Positions 8,017-15,089 of a stretch of DNA of 25,960 nt are shown here, one piece after another. The stretch is from a virus. Under the pieces are notes generated by a model. It searched no databases, was not told the origin of the DNA, and saw nothing but the letters and a program-made list of their open reading frames with translations. The stretch spans positions 1 through 25,960 of the IMG/VR virus record IMGVR_UViG_3300025174_000101; one strand, written 5' to 3'. How positions within the stretch are numbered: position 1 is the first letter of the stretch; each line of letters opens with the position of its first letter. A program made the position numbers and the translations under genes.

Positions 8017-8592
8017 TCAGTCTCCGTACATGAAGCGGATCTCCATGTCGTAGGTATTGGTCGTCGTGATGGCCGACGAGACGAAGTCCAACACGATACC
8101 CACGCGCGTTACGGGTCCCATGGCCCACTCGCCGTTAAAGGCGCTGAGCAGGATCATGGCCTGGCTCACGGCATTCAAACCCATGCTGTCGATGATGGGC
8201 GAGTTGGTCGTGTTGAATGTCGGCTGGTTGCGGAGCGTCGTATCGATGCCACCGCTCGCGCCCATGTCGGCAAAGATCGGGAACACCGATGCTGTATCCA
8301 CGATCCTAGGGCTATACTCCTGCGCGAACAAAGGGAACAGATGACACGTGCGCGTCGCAAACGTCTGCGCCTGTCCATTCACGCTCTTGGTTGACTTGAG
8401 CCACACACCCAGGCGCTTCCACCGGCGCAGGTCCTCGCTTAAGATCAGTTCAGTGACGAGCGTCGGGAACCCCGTCTGCGCTACAACTGTGCGTGTGACT
8501 TGGTTGCTGGCGACCAGGAACTTGGTCGTTTGACCAGTGGTCCAGGTAAATGGCCCTGTCCAAGCGTCGCCGATCCTGAATTTTCCGGGCAT
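8017..8592 (-). CDS. Unknown virion-module protein, beta-rich
   Basis: The protein is 191 residues and starts at ATG 8592 immediately after the preceding stop (TAGATG). It is beta-rich with many Thr, Val and aromatic residues and few Lys, as in decoration, stopper or minor structural proteins. No Cys pair, catalytic motif or membrane segment is visible. Its position between the capsid gene and connector gene suggests a capsid decoration or neck component. I do not recognise a family. Confidence 0.7.
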   Translation of the reverse strand: MPGKFRIGDAWTGPFTWTTGQTTKFLVASNQVTRTVVAQTGFPTLVTELILSEDLRRWKRLGVWLKSTKSVNGQAQTFATRTCHLFPLFAQEYSPRIVDTASVFPIFADMGASGGIDTTLRNQPTFNTTNSPIIDSMGLNAVSQAMILLSAFNGEWAMGPVTRVGIVLDFVSSAITTTNTYDMEIRFMYGD

Positions 8593-9057
8593 CTACGCCT
8601 CGGCCTTCTGCCTCTTGGCGTGCTTGTCCCATGCGTACACTTCGCCTGGGGATTCCAGTTGACCTACAATGAGCTGCACGTATCCGGCATTGCTCATGCC
8701 TTGCAGCTTGCGCAGCTCGCGCCGGGTGACCTTGACTGGTGTGCGAGAGGGAACAAGGTAGTTGCCTGGTAACCGTACGGGCCGGTCCTTGTAGGCCTGT
8801 ACGATGACCGGCACTACGCGGTCCCGGTTATCTGTATCCGCTTGCGCGTTGGCAGCGTGTCGTTGGGCCTCCTCAAAGGCCCGTCGATCTTGAGCTGCCT
8901 TCTTGCGGCGCACCTCAAGATCCTGCTCGACCTTCTGGGCTTCGCGTTGCGCTTTCTCTGCTATGAGCTCGAGCGCCCGAAGCTGGCTTACGTCTTGAGC
9001 AGCCGCCAACTCCTGGGCCACATCGGGCTCCTTGTCGTCCTTGGCTCGTGCAGCCAC
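8593..9057 (-). CDS. Coiled-coil protein following the major capsid gene
   Basis: The protein is 154 residues from GTG 9057, chosen because GGAGG lies 8 nt upstream; the in-frame GTG at 9066 is inside that ribosome-binding site. Residues about 15-80 are a charged heptad-rich helix (LRALELIAEKAQREAQKVEQ) that should form a coiled coil. The C-terminal half has a basic patch (TPVKVTRRELRKLQGMSNAG) and ends KHAKRQKAEA. The order after capsid would fit a decoration or neck protein, but no known family is evident. Confidence 0.7.
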   Translation of the reverse strand: MAARAKDDKEPDVAQELAAAQDVSQLRALELIAEKAQREAQKVEQDLEVRRKKAAQDRRAFEEAQRHAANAQADTDNRDRVVPVIVQAYKDRPVRLPGNYLVPSRTPVKVTRRELRKLQGMSNAGYVQLIVGQLESPGEVYAWDKHAKRQKAEA

Positions 9058-9081
9058 GCTTGCCACCTCCGGGGATGAAGT

Positions 9082-9130
9082 CCCTGGGCAGCGGGTGATG
9101 AAGAGACTTGGGAGCCTCCGCTGCCCAGGG
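9082..9130 (-). terminator. Strong hairpin after the capsid gene, no U-tract
   Basis: CCCTGGGCAGCGG at 9082-9094 pairs perfectly with CCGCTGCCCAGGG at 9118-9130, giving a 13-bp GC-rich stem and a 23-nt loop. It lies in the 110-nt gap between the capsid stop (9168) and the next start (9057). No run of T follows on the minus strand, so it is not a classical intrinsic terminator. It may instead protect the capsid mRNA 3' end or weaken read-through. The structure is certain; the role is inferred. Confidence 0.6.
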
Positions 9131-9167
9131 TACCCGCCGTGCTGCTGGCGGAATTTTGCAATGCCTC

Positions 9168-10796
9168 CTAGGCCGCGAGGTTGCGCCGGATATCCAGCGG
9201 CACCGTCAACGACGCAGCGAAAATCTCGTTCGCATCCACGGCCTCGAACGGCACGAAGTCCATGAACCCCACCGCTTGAATGATCGTCGTGAGCATCGGT
9301 GCAATGCGTGTCGTCTCGATGCCTACGATGCCGAGTTGTCCGAGCCCGAAGCGCTTCACGTTGGCCAGCACTGCTGCCGTCGTGGTCCCCGCGGCCGTCG
9401 AGAATCCCGTGGTCGCGTCCAGGTCATTCGGAATCCACTCGGTTGGGCTGATGGGGATGTTCCAGACCTTGGCGACCATCCCTGTCTGAATTGCCGCCTG
9501 GGGGCCGAAAACATCCACAGTGCGCACGTACGGATCGTCAAGCAGATCGAACAGAGGCCCTGTATTGACCCATAGATGCAGATCGTCGGCCGACAGTCCA
9601 AAGTGCTTCATGCGTTTGATCATGTCCTTGATCTCTACGGCATCCAAAGTGCCACCGCCGCCGCTCGTCATGTAGTTGGCCCCAATGCGGCGGAAGCCGT
9701 TCCAGAGGTGCCGCGCGTCGCGCACGCCGAAGTTGTTGGCGTGGTCGTCCATGTGCTCCACGCCGGTCGCCCGGCCCTGGATATCACCCGACATCGTCGA
9801 GCGGTCCACAGCGCGTGCATGCGCAAATGAGATCATGTCGCGCAGGTACGGCACGAGCGGTACCGCCGATTCCATCGGTGCCCGGTCGTTCCACCATAGG
9901 AAGGCTCCGACGTTCTCGCAGTCGAAATCAGCCGTGCCAAAGCTGATGGTGCCGAACAACGCCGCGTTGGGGATGCTCGTCGTGATGTTTGCTGTGGGCG
10001 GTGGATCGGTCGTCGCAGCACCCAGGCGTACGCCAATTGCATCGCCACGGTTCACCGGCAGCTTCTGGTTCGTATGTACCAGCGGAATCTGCACGACCTT
10101 GTCCGCAACGTTCAGCCGGATGCGCACTAGGTCGATGATCTGTGCGCTCACAACGGTGAACGTCAGCGGGTTGACGATGCCACCCGCTTCGGGGTGGATC
10201 AACGTCTGCTTGGCGAACTCCTCGGGCTTGGTATAGCCCCGGGGCTGGATGGCCTTCTCGCTGTCGTAGCCCATGTACTTGACGCAATCCACTACGCGCT
10301 TGTAGTCCGGCCCCACGACAGTCTTGTTGACCGCCACCTCGAAAGCGTTGGGCGCGCCGCCGGCTTTGCAGACCTCGATGGCGGCCTTGAACACGCAAGC
10401 ATCCCATGCGTCCTGGAAGTCCTTGACCAACTCGGAATCGGTGCCACGGAGCATCGGCGAGTTAGGCGACATGTTCAGGATCTCGATGGGCTGGAGCGTC
10501 TGCGAGCCCTTGCGGAACAAACCGCCCTTGCGGCCGGCATACTCCGCTTGCCGCTCAGTCGTCACTGGCTCCGGCGGGTACGATTGCCGTAGCTTCTCGA
10601 CGGCCTGTCCGATGTTGTTGAGGCGCTTCTCCAGGTCCTCATGGCTCTCCCGGAGCGTCTTCTGGCCCTTCTCCACATCCTCTTTGTCCTTGCGGGCGAG
10701 CTGCACGAGCCCATGGAGGCCCTTCGTCAGGTCCTCCATGGAGGCGCTTTTGATTTGCTCCTCCGTCAAGGGTTCCTTGCTCAACAGGTCCGGCAC
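9168..10796 (-). CDS. Major capsid protein (HK97 fold) with N-terminal scaffold-like domain
   Basis: The protein is 542 residues, starting at GTG 10796 after GAGGGATT. Residues about 10-75 are a charged coiled-coil helix (LARKDKEDVEKGQKTLRESH), matching the delta/scaffold domain of HK97-type capsid proteins that the prohead protease removes after assembly. The mature part follows with typical features: EEFAKQTLIHPEAGGIVNP near residue 190, VKVWNIP-like strands late in the protein and a final GIVGIETTRIAPM strand segment. It directly follows the protease gene. The length exceeds HK97 gp5 (385 residues), so insertion domains are likely. The family call rests on order and overall layout. Confidence 0.85.
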   Translation of the reverse strand: MPDLLSKEPLTEEQIKSASMEDLTKGLHGLVQLARKDKEDVEKGQKTLRESHEDLEKRLNNIGQAVEKLRQSYPPEPVTTERQAEYAGRKGGLFRKGSQTLQPIEILNMSPNSPMLRGTDSELVKDFQDAWDACVFKAAIEVCKAGGAPNAFEVAVNKTVVGPDYKRVVDCVKYMGYDSEKAIQPRGYTKPEEFAKQTLIHPEAGGIVNPLTFTVVSAQIIDLVRIRLNVADKVVQIPLVHTNQKLPVNRGDAIGVRLGAATTDPPPTANITTSIPNAALFGTISFGTADFDCENVGAFLWWNDRAPMESAVPLVPYLRDMISFAHARAVDRSTMSGDIQGRATGVEHMDDHANNFGVRDARHLWNGFRRIGANYMTSGGGGTLDAVEIKDMIKRMKHFGLSADDLHLWVNTGPLFDLLDDPYVRTVDVFGPQAAIQTGMVAKVWNIPISPTEWIPNDLDATTGFSTAAGTTTAAVLANVKRFGLGQLGIVGIETTRIAPMLTTIIQAVGFMDFVPFEAVDANEIFAASLTVPLDIRRNLAA

Positions 10797-10802
10797 AATC
10801 CC

Positions 10803-11780
10803 TCACCCCTTCCCTTTCCACACTTGTGCGGCCTCGCGTATCGCCCGGGCCATATCCGTCAACGCGCCCGGCATCTGCTGCTTGGCAGCCAATCGGCGGG
10901 CGTGCTCGACGATCTCCTGGCCCTGCGCACGCGGGAGCCGCTGTGCCCAGTCTTGCATCCGCTGGGCCAAAGCCCCGCGGCACGTATCACATTGCGGCAA
11001 CCCAGCCGCTTTCATGAGCTGTACCGCGAGCGCAGCCTCTTGCTGCGTCGGGATGGTGACGAAGCTGTACTCCATGGTGCGGCGTACGAAGATGCGCCGC
11101 GCCTGTCGAGTCTCACCTGTCACCGCGTCGGTGAAGTCCTCGGTGGACTTGTCCGACGTGAAGCCCTGGAAGCCGATGCTATGGGCCGGCATCATGCGTT
11201 GCCGGACTTGCTCCCAGATATCGTCTACGCTCACGTTGCCGTGCCAGAATGTGGCGAACTTGTACCCGCGCCCCATTTCGGTAGTCACCTGGATGGCCTG
11301 CATGCGGTCCGTGTCGTCCGTCTTAGCCCAGCCGCCATCGCTATGGCGCTGCATGCCCTGGTAAGCGATGCAGCGGCCACAGGCGCCCCCGTGGTCGTGG
11401 TTCAAGAGCACCGGCCCGCCGGCTGCAACGAAGGCAGCCATGGACTTGAAGGCGCTCTTCTGGTCCACAATCTCCATATCGCTGTCCACGCTGCCGACCG
11501 TCATGAGACCCACAGTCAACCGGCGGTCGTCGCCTGCTTCGCCCTTCACCACGTGCACGCTGGCGCAAAGCTTGTGGTAATCCTGGAGCCCCGCTACAGG
11601 GCGTCCGAGCCCATCTGCTTCGTCCTGTTCCATCGCCTTCCCGTCCTCATCCCACTGGCGTTCACATACCGCGCGCCGCTGCGCGCCATCAGGAAACTCG
11701 TCTCGCATGGTCGGGTTCGCCATGCACCGGCCGATGAATGCGTCCTTGTCCTCGTCACTGTGCGGCTTGGGTAATGGCAT
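10803..11780 (-). CDS. Prohead maturation protease (HK97 gp4-like, U35 family)
   Basis: The protein is 325 residues from ATG 11780; the frame is open further upstream, but that part overlaps another gene and is low-complexity. The N-terminus MPLPKPHSDEDKDAFIGRCM, followed by DEFPDGAQRRAVC, is the Cys-containing extension often found in front of phage prohead proteases. The protease core has GLMTVGSVDSDMEIVDQ, PVLLNHDHGG with the probable catalytic His near residue 128, and MPAHSIGFQG with the probable catalytic Ser near 201. It closes with YSFVTIPTQQEA, matching the family strand SxVxxPA. It cleaves the capsid protein delta domain during head maturation. CDTC at 264-267 lies in the C-terminal tail. 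The gene precedes the capsid gene by 6 nt. Confidence 0.9.
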   Translation of the reverse strand: MPLPKPHSDEDKDAFIGRCMANPTMRDEFPDGAQRRAVCERQWDEDGKAMEQDEADGLGRPVAGLQDYHKLCASVHVVKGEAGDDRRLTVGLMTVGSVDSDMEIVDQKSAFKSMAAFVAAGGPVLLNHDHGGACGRCIAYQGMQRHSDGGWAKTDDTDRMQAIQVTTEMGRGYKFATFWHGNVSVDDIWEQVRQRMMPAHSIGFQGFTSDKSTEDFTDAVTGETRQARRIFVRRTMEYSFVTIPTQQEAALAVQLMKAAGLPQCDTCRGALAQRMQDWAQRLPRAQGQEIVEHARRLAAKQQMPGALTDMARAIREAAQVWKGKG

Positions 11781-11787
11781 CCTGAAC

Positions 11788-12048
11788 CTACTTGGGCTCC
11801 TTTGGCGGCTTCGGGCCTTTCCCTTCTCCTCGTGGCCGGTCTGTATGTGGGGGCGGTACCGAATCTGGTGGTGCATCGAACGGCGGCACGCTATCCACAG
11901 GCCCGGGCGCCCAGTCCGGTGGCTCATCTACCGGCGGCGCCACAACCGGTGGCGGTTCCTCGCCCTCGTACACACAGCCGCGGCTTAGGAGCATGTAGCC
12001 GCCCAGGATGAAGGCCGCGAACAAACCCACATAGACGAATGCACGCAT
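11788..12048 (-). CDS. Membrane-anchored proline-rich small protein
   Basis: The protein is 86 residues, starting at ATG 12048 in a TGATG overlap with the portal stop, behind GGAGGG. Residues 3-22 (AFVYVGLFAAFILGGYMLL) form one transmembrane helix. The remainder is Pro/Asp/Glu-rich (EEPPPVVAPPVDEPPDWAP) and ends in a basic PKPPKEPK tail. A short anchor plus an extended Pro-rich arm recalls periplasm-spanning proteins such as TonB arms or spanin-like lysis proteins, but no motif confirms either. The Cys at position 25 is not in a lipobox. Its place inside the head operon is unusual for a membrane protein. Confidence 0.75.
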   Translation of the reverse strand: MRAFVYVGLFAAFILGGYMLLSRGCVYEGEEPPPVVAPPVDEPPDWAPGPVDSVPPFDAPPDSVPPPHTDRPRGEGKGPKPPKEPK

Positions 12049-14381
12049 CAGACTTGCCCTCCCGTCTGGGCTCGCTCTGGCCCTGCCGCGCCGGTCTGCG
12101 CGTCATAGGCCTCGAGCGCGCGGCGCTCCATGCCCAGGAAGTACCGCCGGAGCGTACGGAGCAAGTCCAGTTCCAGCGTGGCGCGCCGCTCGGCCTTAGC
12201 CATCCAGACATCGTCTAGGCTGCGAGCCATCTTCTGCCGCGCGGGGCGCGCAGCGAGGTCCAGGTGCGAGAAGTCAGAGGCCCAAGTACACCTACAGTTG
12301 ATCGTGTCGGCACCTGAGACGGCCCCACCACGGTCGCCGGGGAACATGAGCCGGGCACCGCTCCGCGTATCCACGAATGGCACACTAAGCGGCAGTGGCC
12401 CCATCTCTTCCATGCTGGCATGGTCGGCATCGTCGTCGGGCTCAAGACCCCGCACACGACTATCGCGGGCCGTGATCCAGCGCTTGAACTCGACACCGTT
12501 CTGCCTGGAGGCATGCCAGCTGCCGCCCTCCTGCGCCTGGTGCGTCTCGGTGCGCGCGATGCGGTCGAGCTGCCAGGGCTGCCGGCGTACGGTAAAGGCG
12601 TCCTGCAGCATGGCGCGCATCTCGGTGACCGAGAGGCCATCGGCAATGGCTTCGGCCACCCGCGCGCGCACCATGTTGTCGGTGTTGGTGACGACCTCCT
12701 CGGCCAAGCGCACGACCATTGTGTCCACGAATTGGAGCACCTGCGGATCCTGTAGATCGAAGGCCCCGGCGATGCCAGCCAGCTCGAGGTGCTGCTCAGC
12801 TGCACGGAGGACCATCAACCTGAGCTTCGCCCGCACCAGCTTGTCGAAAATCTCCTTCTCCTCGTCGAGCTGTAGCAGTGGCGCCTGGAGCACCGCCGTC
12901 TTGCGCCGCAAAGGCACGACCTTCGCCCGAGCGCGCTCAGCGATCTCGGGCTCCTCGTCGGGCTCCATGGGCTCACGGCCATTGCCGCCGGGCAGGAAAC
13001 CTGCCAGCGGGTTCGCGCCCAGCGGCTGGCCGTTGTGTAGGAAGGCATCCATCAATGGGTCGGTTACGCGCTCCATGCCGATCTGCTCGCGGGCCTCGTT
13101 GCGCGACATGACTCCTTGGCTCAGGTAGACCTGATGGATCTGCGCGCGCTCGAGCGCCGACTGCTGCAACGCCCGCACACCCGCGTAGTCGTACTCAAGG
13201 AACAGCCCACGCCCGTAGTACATGGGAATAAAGATGCTGTTCATGAAATCCAGCACGAGCGTGTGCAGGCCCATAATGGTGTCTTCCCAATAGGCTCGCT
13301 CCATGGCATCGGCGTTGGCGATGCGGGTCGATTGGCTGAAGTCCTGCAGCTTGCTAGGCGGGACGCCCATGGCCTCGGCTATGCGGTACTGGATGCGCTG
13401 CTCCTTGTCGAGCGTCGCCAGTTCCTTCTCGGTGGCCCGCGGGAAGGTCGTCACTTCCCATTGTCGTTCACCCGAATCGTTCGCCTCGAGCAACATGTAG
13501 TTGTCGCCCTTGGGGCCGACCATCTTGCGCTGCAGGCGCGCCTCTATCTCTTCCCTCTGCCCCGGCTGAAACTGCCCGTTGAAAAACATGATGTACTCGG
13601 TGGGGATGCCCTGCGCCCAGCGATTCCAGTCCCAGTCCTGGATGGCCTGATCGAGCAGCAGGTAATGCCGCAGGCGGGCCACTTGCCCATAACCGCGCAA
13701 GACGGTGAACGGATGCCGGCGTTTCACGTGAAACATCCGCTCCCTGGGAATGTTCTGGATACCGGCCGCGCGGACGCTCGCGCCGACGCCCTGGATGAGC
13801 GTGCTTTGACCCTCCATCGTGTCCCAGTCGTACGACCCTATGTTGTGCTGGCCAGTGGGGTCTGGATTAACGGTCACCTCATCGGGGCGTAGCCTAGAGA
13901 AGGAAGCCGGCCTGGCTCGGGCGTCCACGTGTACGTAACTGAAGTGGTCGCCTGCGCCATGGGCGTCGGCGTAGACGTACTGCCACCAGGCGCGCCGCGG
14001 TACGTCAGGCGATGGCTGGGCCAGGAGATCGAGCAGGGGGTGGCTGGTTATCTCGTCGCCACGGTTCTCGGGGGTGCCGGAGAAGAGATGGAGCGGCACG
14101 CCGCCGGCATCTTCGGAGATCACATCCAGGCAGCGGCCGACGCTCACCTGGTTGAGCTCAACCTCCATCAACGCCCGGAGATCGGGCGGGGGGCGGTTGA
14201 CTGGATGGAAGAACGAGAGGAAGGCGAGCCGCTGGGCCTCGATGGCCCTAGGGTTGAGAGCTTTGAGGATCCGCGCGCCAGTGTAGGCCGTGGCCTGCCT
14301 GAAGAACCAGGCGGTCGACCGTACGTCGGAAACTAGCCGCTTGACGAGTGCTTGTGCCACCCCACCGCCCAACCCCACCAC
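12048..14381 (-). CDS. Portal protein fused to a Mu F-like head morphogenesis domain
   Basis: The protein is 777 residues, starting at GTG 14381 behind AAGGTGTT. Residues about 60-460 are an HK97-family portal: VELNQVSVGRCLDVISEDAG, HPLLDLLAQPSP, LRPDEVTVNPD, the FHVKRRHPF region, and AEAMGVPPSKLQDFSQST near 335-352. After a linker rich in Glu and Arg, residues about 600-700 form a Mu F-like domain: QLDRIARTETHQAQEGG, WITARDSRVRG and a closing PGDRGG...NCRCTW. The portal is the dodecameric entry ring for DNA. MuF proteins are minor head proteins, usually a separate gene; fused forms are known. The Cys pair near 696-698 fits the usual end of the MuF core. Confidence 0.9.
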   Translation of the reverse strand: MVGLGGGVAQALVKRLVSDVRSTAWFFRQATAYTGARILKALNPRAIEAQRLAFLSFFHPVNRPPPDLRALMEVELNQVSVGRCLDVISEDAGGVPLHLFSGTPENRGDEITSHPLLDLLAQPSPDVPRRAWWQYVYADAHGAGDHFSYVHVDARARPASFSRLRPDEVTVNPDPTGQHNIGSYDWDTMEGQSTLIQGVGASVRAAGIQNIPRERMFHVKRRHPFTVLRGYGQVARLRHYLLLDQAIQDWDWNRWAQGIPTEYIMFFNGQFQPGQREEIEARLQRKMVGPKGDNYMLLEANDSGERQWEVTTFPRATEKELATLDKEQRIQYRIAEAMGVPPSKLQDFSQSTRIANADAMERAYWEDTIMGLHTLVLDFMNSIFIPMYYGRGLFLEYDYAGVRALQQSALERAQIHQVYLSQGVMSRNEAREQIGMERVTDPLMDAFLHNGQPLGANPLAGFLPGGNGREPMEPDEEPEIAERARAKVVPLRRKTAVLQAPLLQLDEEKEIFDKLVRAKLRLMVLRAAEQHLELAGIAGAFDLQDPQVLQFVDTMVVRLAEEVVTNTDNMVRARVAEAIADGLSVTEMRAMLQDAFTVRRQPWQLDRIARTETHQAQEGGSWHASRQNGVEFKRWITARDSRVRGLEPDDDADHASMEEMGPLPLSVPFVDTRSGARLMFPGDRGGAVSGADTINCRCTWASDFSHLDLAARPARQKMARSLDDVWMAKAERRATLELDLLRTLRRYFLGMERRALEAYDAQTGAAGPERAQTGGQV

Positions 14382-14453
14382 AACACCTTGCGCCGGAGTC
14401 CGAACGCTGCCAGACTATGCACGGACTGTGCCCCCTGGCAAGGGGCAAAGTAA

Positions 14454-14693
14454 CTACCGGCGGCGGCCCCGCTTCTCCTCCTTGTCTGCTTCCGGTTGTT
14501 CTAGAGGTTCGCTTGCCAGTTTTTCCACTGGGGCCGCCGCCGGAATCTCTGCGCCGCTAGGGCCGAAGTTGAACTCTGCTGCGTATCTGTCCTGGTAGAA
14601 GACCACCACTTGCGATCCCTGGCCCTCTGGAAGCTGCAGGATACGCAGGGTCACCTCGGCTTGTTTGTACTCGCCGTACCGTGCAAAGAGCAT
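14454..14693 (-). CDS. Small protein with charged C-terminal tail
   Basis: The protein is 79 residues, starting at ATG 14693 behind GAAGGGAATGAGAC. The first 45 residues are beta-prone (EVTLRILQLPEGQGSQVVVFYQ), and the tail is Ala/Glu/Lys-rich, ending EEKRGRRR. It is the last gene of the accessory block before the portal. I do not recognise a family. No Cys pair, signal peptide or membrane segment is visible. Confidence 0.65.
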   Translation of the reverse strand: MLFARYGEYKQAEVTLRILQLPEGQGSQVVVFYQDRYAAEFNFGPSGAEIPAAAPVEKLASEPLEQPEADKEEKRGRRR

Positions 14694-14696
14694 GTC

Positions 14697-14828
14697 TCAT
14701 TCCCTTCTATAGGCCCAGGAGAACCGTACCAGTCCATGCTGCTGGACCATGGCGACCAGGCTGTCGCGGATAGCCCGTTGCATGTTGAACTCGCTCAGTC
14801 GCCACAAGTCGGTTACTGCGAACCGCAT
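14697..14828 (-). CDS. Small protein with unclear (possibly non-canonical) start
   Basis: The frame ends at TGA 14697 and reads MRFAVTDLWRLSEFNMQRAI, then RDSLVAMVQQHGLVRFSWAYRRE, with a natural amino-acid mix. The first ATG in frame (14828) has no ribosome-binding site. The reading frame stays open and protein-like upstream (DGRAWEQELHFDENIQDPK) to about 14936, without ATG, GTG or TTG. A CTG at 14891, overlapping the previous gene's end, would give 64 residues. The true start may be non-standard or the gene may have lost its start by a small indel near 14880. Its stop is 3 nt before the next start (14693). Function unknown. Confidence 0.5.
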   Translation of the reverse strand: MRFAVTDLWRLSEFNMQRAIRDSLVAMVQQHGLVRFSWAYRRE

Positions 14829-14884
14829 TTTCGGATCTTGAATGTTTTCATCGAAGTGCAGTTCCTGCTCCCATGCCCGACCAT

Positions 14885-15085
14885 CTACCAGATCGAGTAG
14901 CGGTAAACCGCTCCGGACTTCCCGAACTCAATGGTTTGCAGTGGCAGGCGCTTGTTCATCTCCAGGATCTGTACATCCATGGCCTTGAAGGCCTCGATGA
15001 CTGAAGCTGTAGAGACGGTCCCTTCCATCTCCAGGTCCACAGTCACTGGCCCAGACTCGAAGTGTAGCTCTGAGATATGTGGCAT
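14885..15085 (-). CDS. Small unknown protein
   Basis: The protein is 66 residues from ATG 15085, chosen because GAGGTGAAACG precedes it; this ribosome-binding site lies across the previous stop. It starts with two beta strands (ISELHFESGPVTVDLEMEG), has a helix (TASVIEAFKAMDVQILEMNK) and ends with a strand. No family is recognised. It is coupled to the preceding glycosidase-like gene. Confidence 0.65.
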   Translation of the reverse strand: MPHISELHFESGPVTVDLEMEGTVSTASVIEAFKAMDVQILEMNKRLPLQTIEFGKSGAVYRYSIW

Positions 15086-15089
15086 CGTT

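Noticed and set aside
10641-11774. Long plus-strand open frames opposite the protease and capsid genes, and similar ones at 12130-13128 and 10324-11364
   Set aside because: They are antisense shadows caused by GC-rich codon use of the real minus-strand genes; low-complexity Arg/Ser/Ala or His/Val-rich sequence without ribosome-binding sites.
11781-11927. N-terminal extension of the prohead protease up to 11927
   Set aside because: It overlaps the Pro-rich membrane protein in another frame and is low-complexity; the known MPLPKP-type start at 11780 fits the family.
14430-14446. Hairpin GCCCC-GGGGC as a terminator before the 79-residue gene's end
   Set aside because: Only a 5-bp stem with no T-run on either strand; too weak to call.
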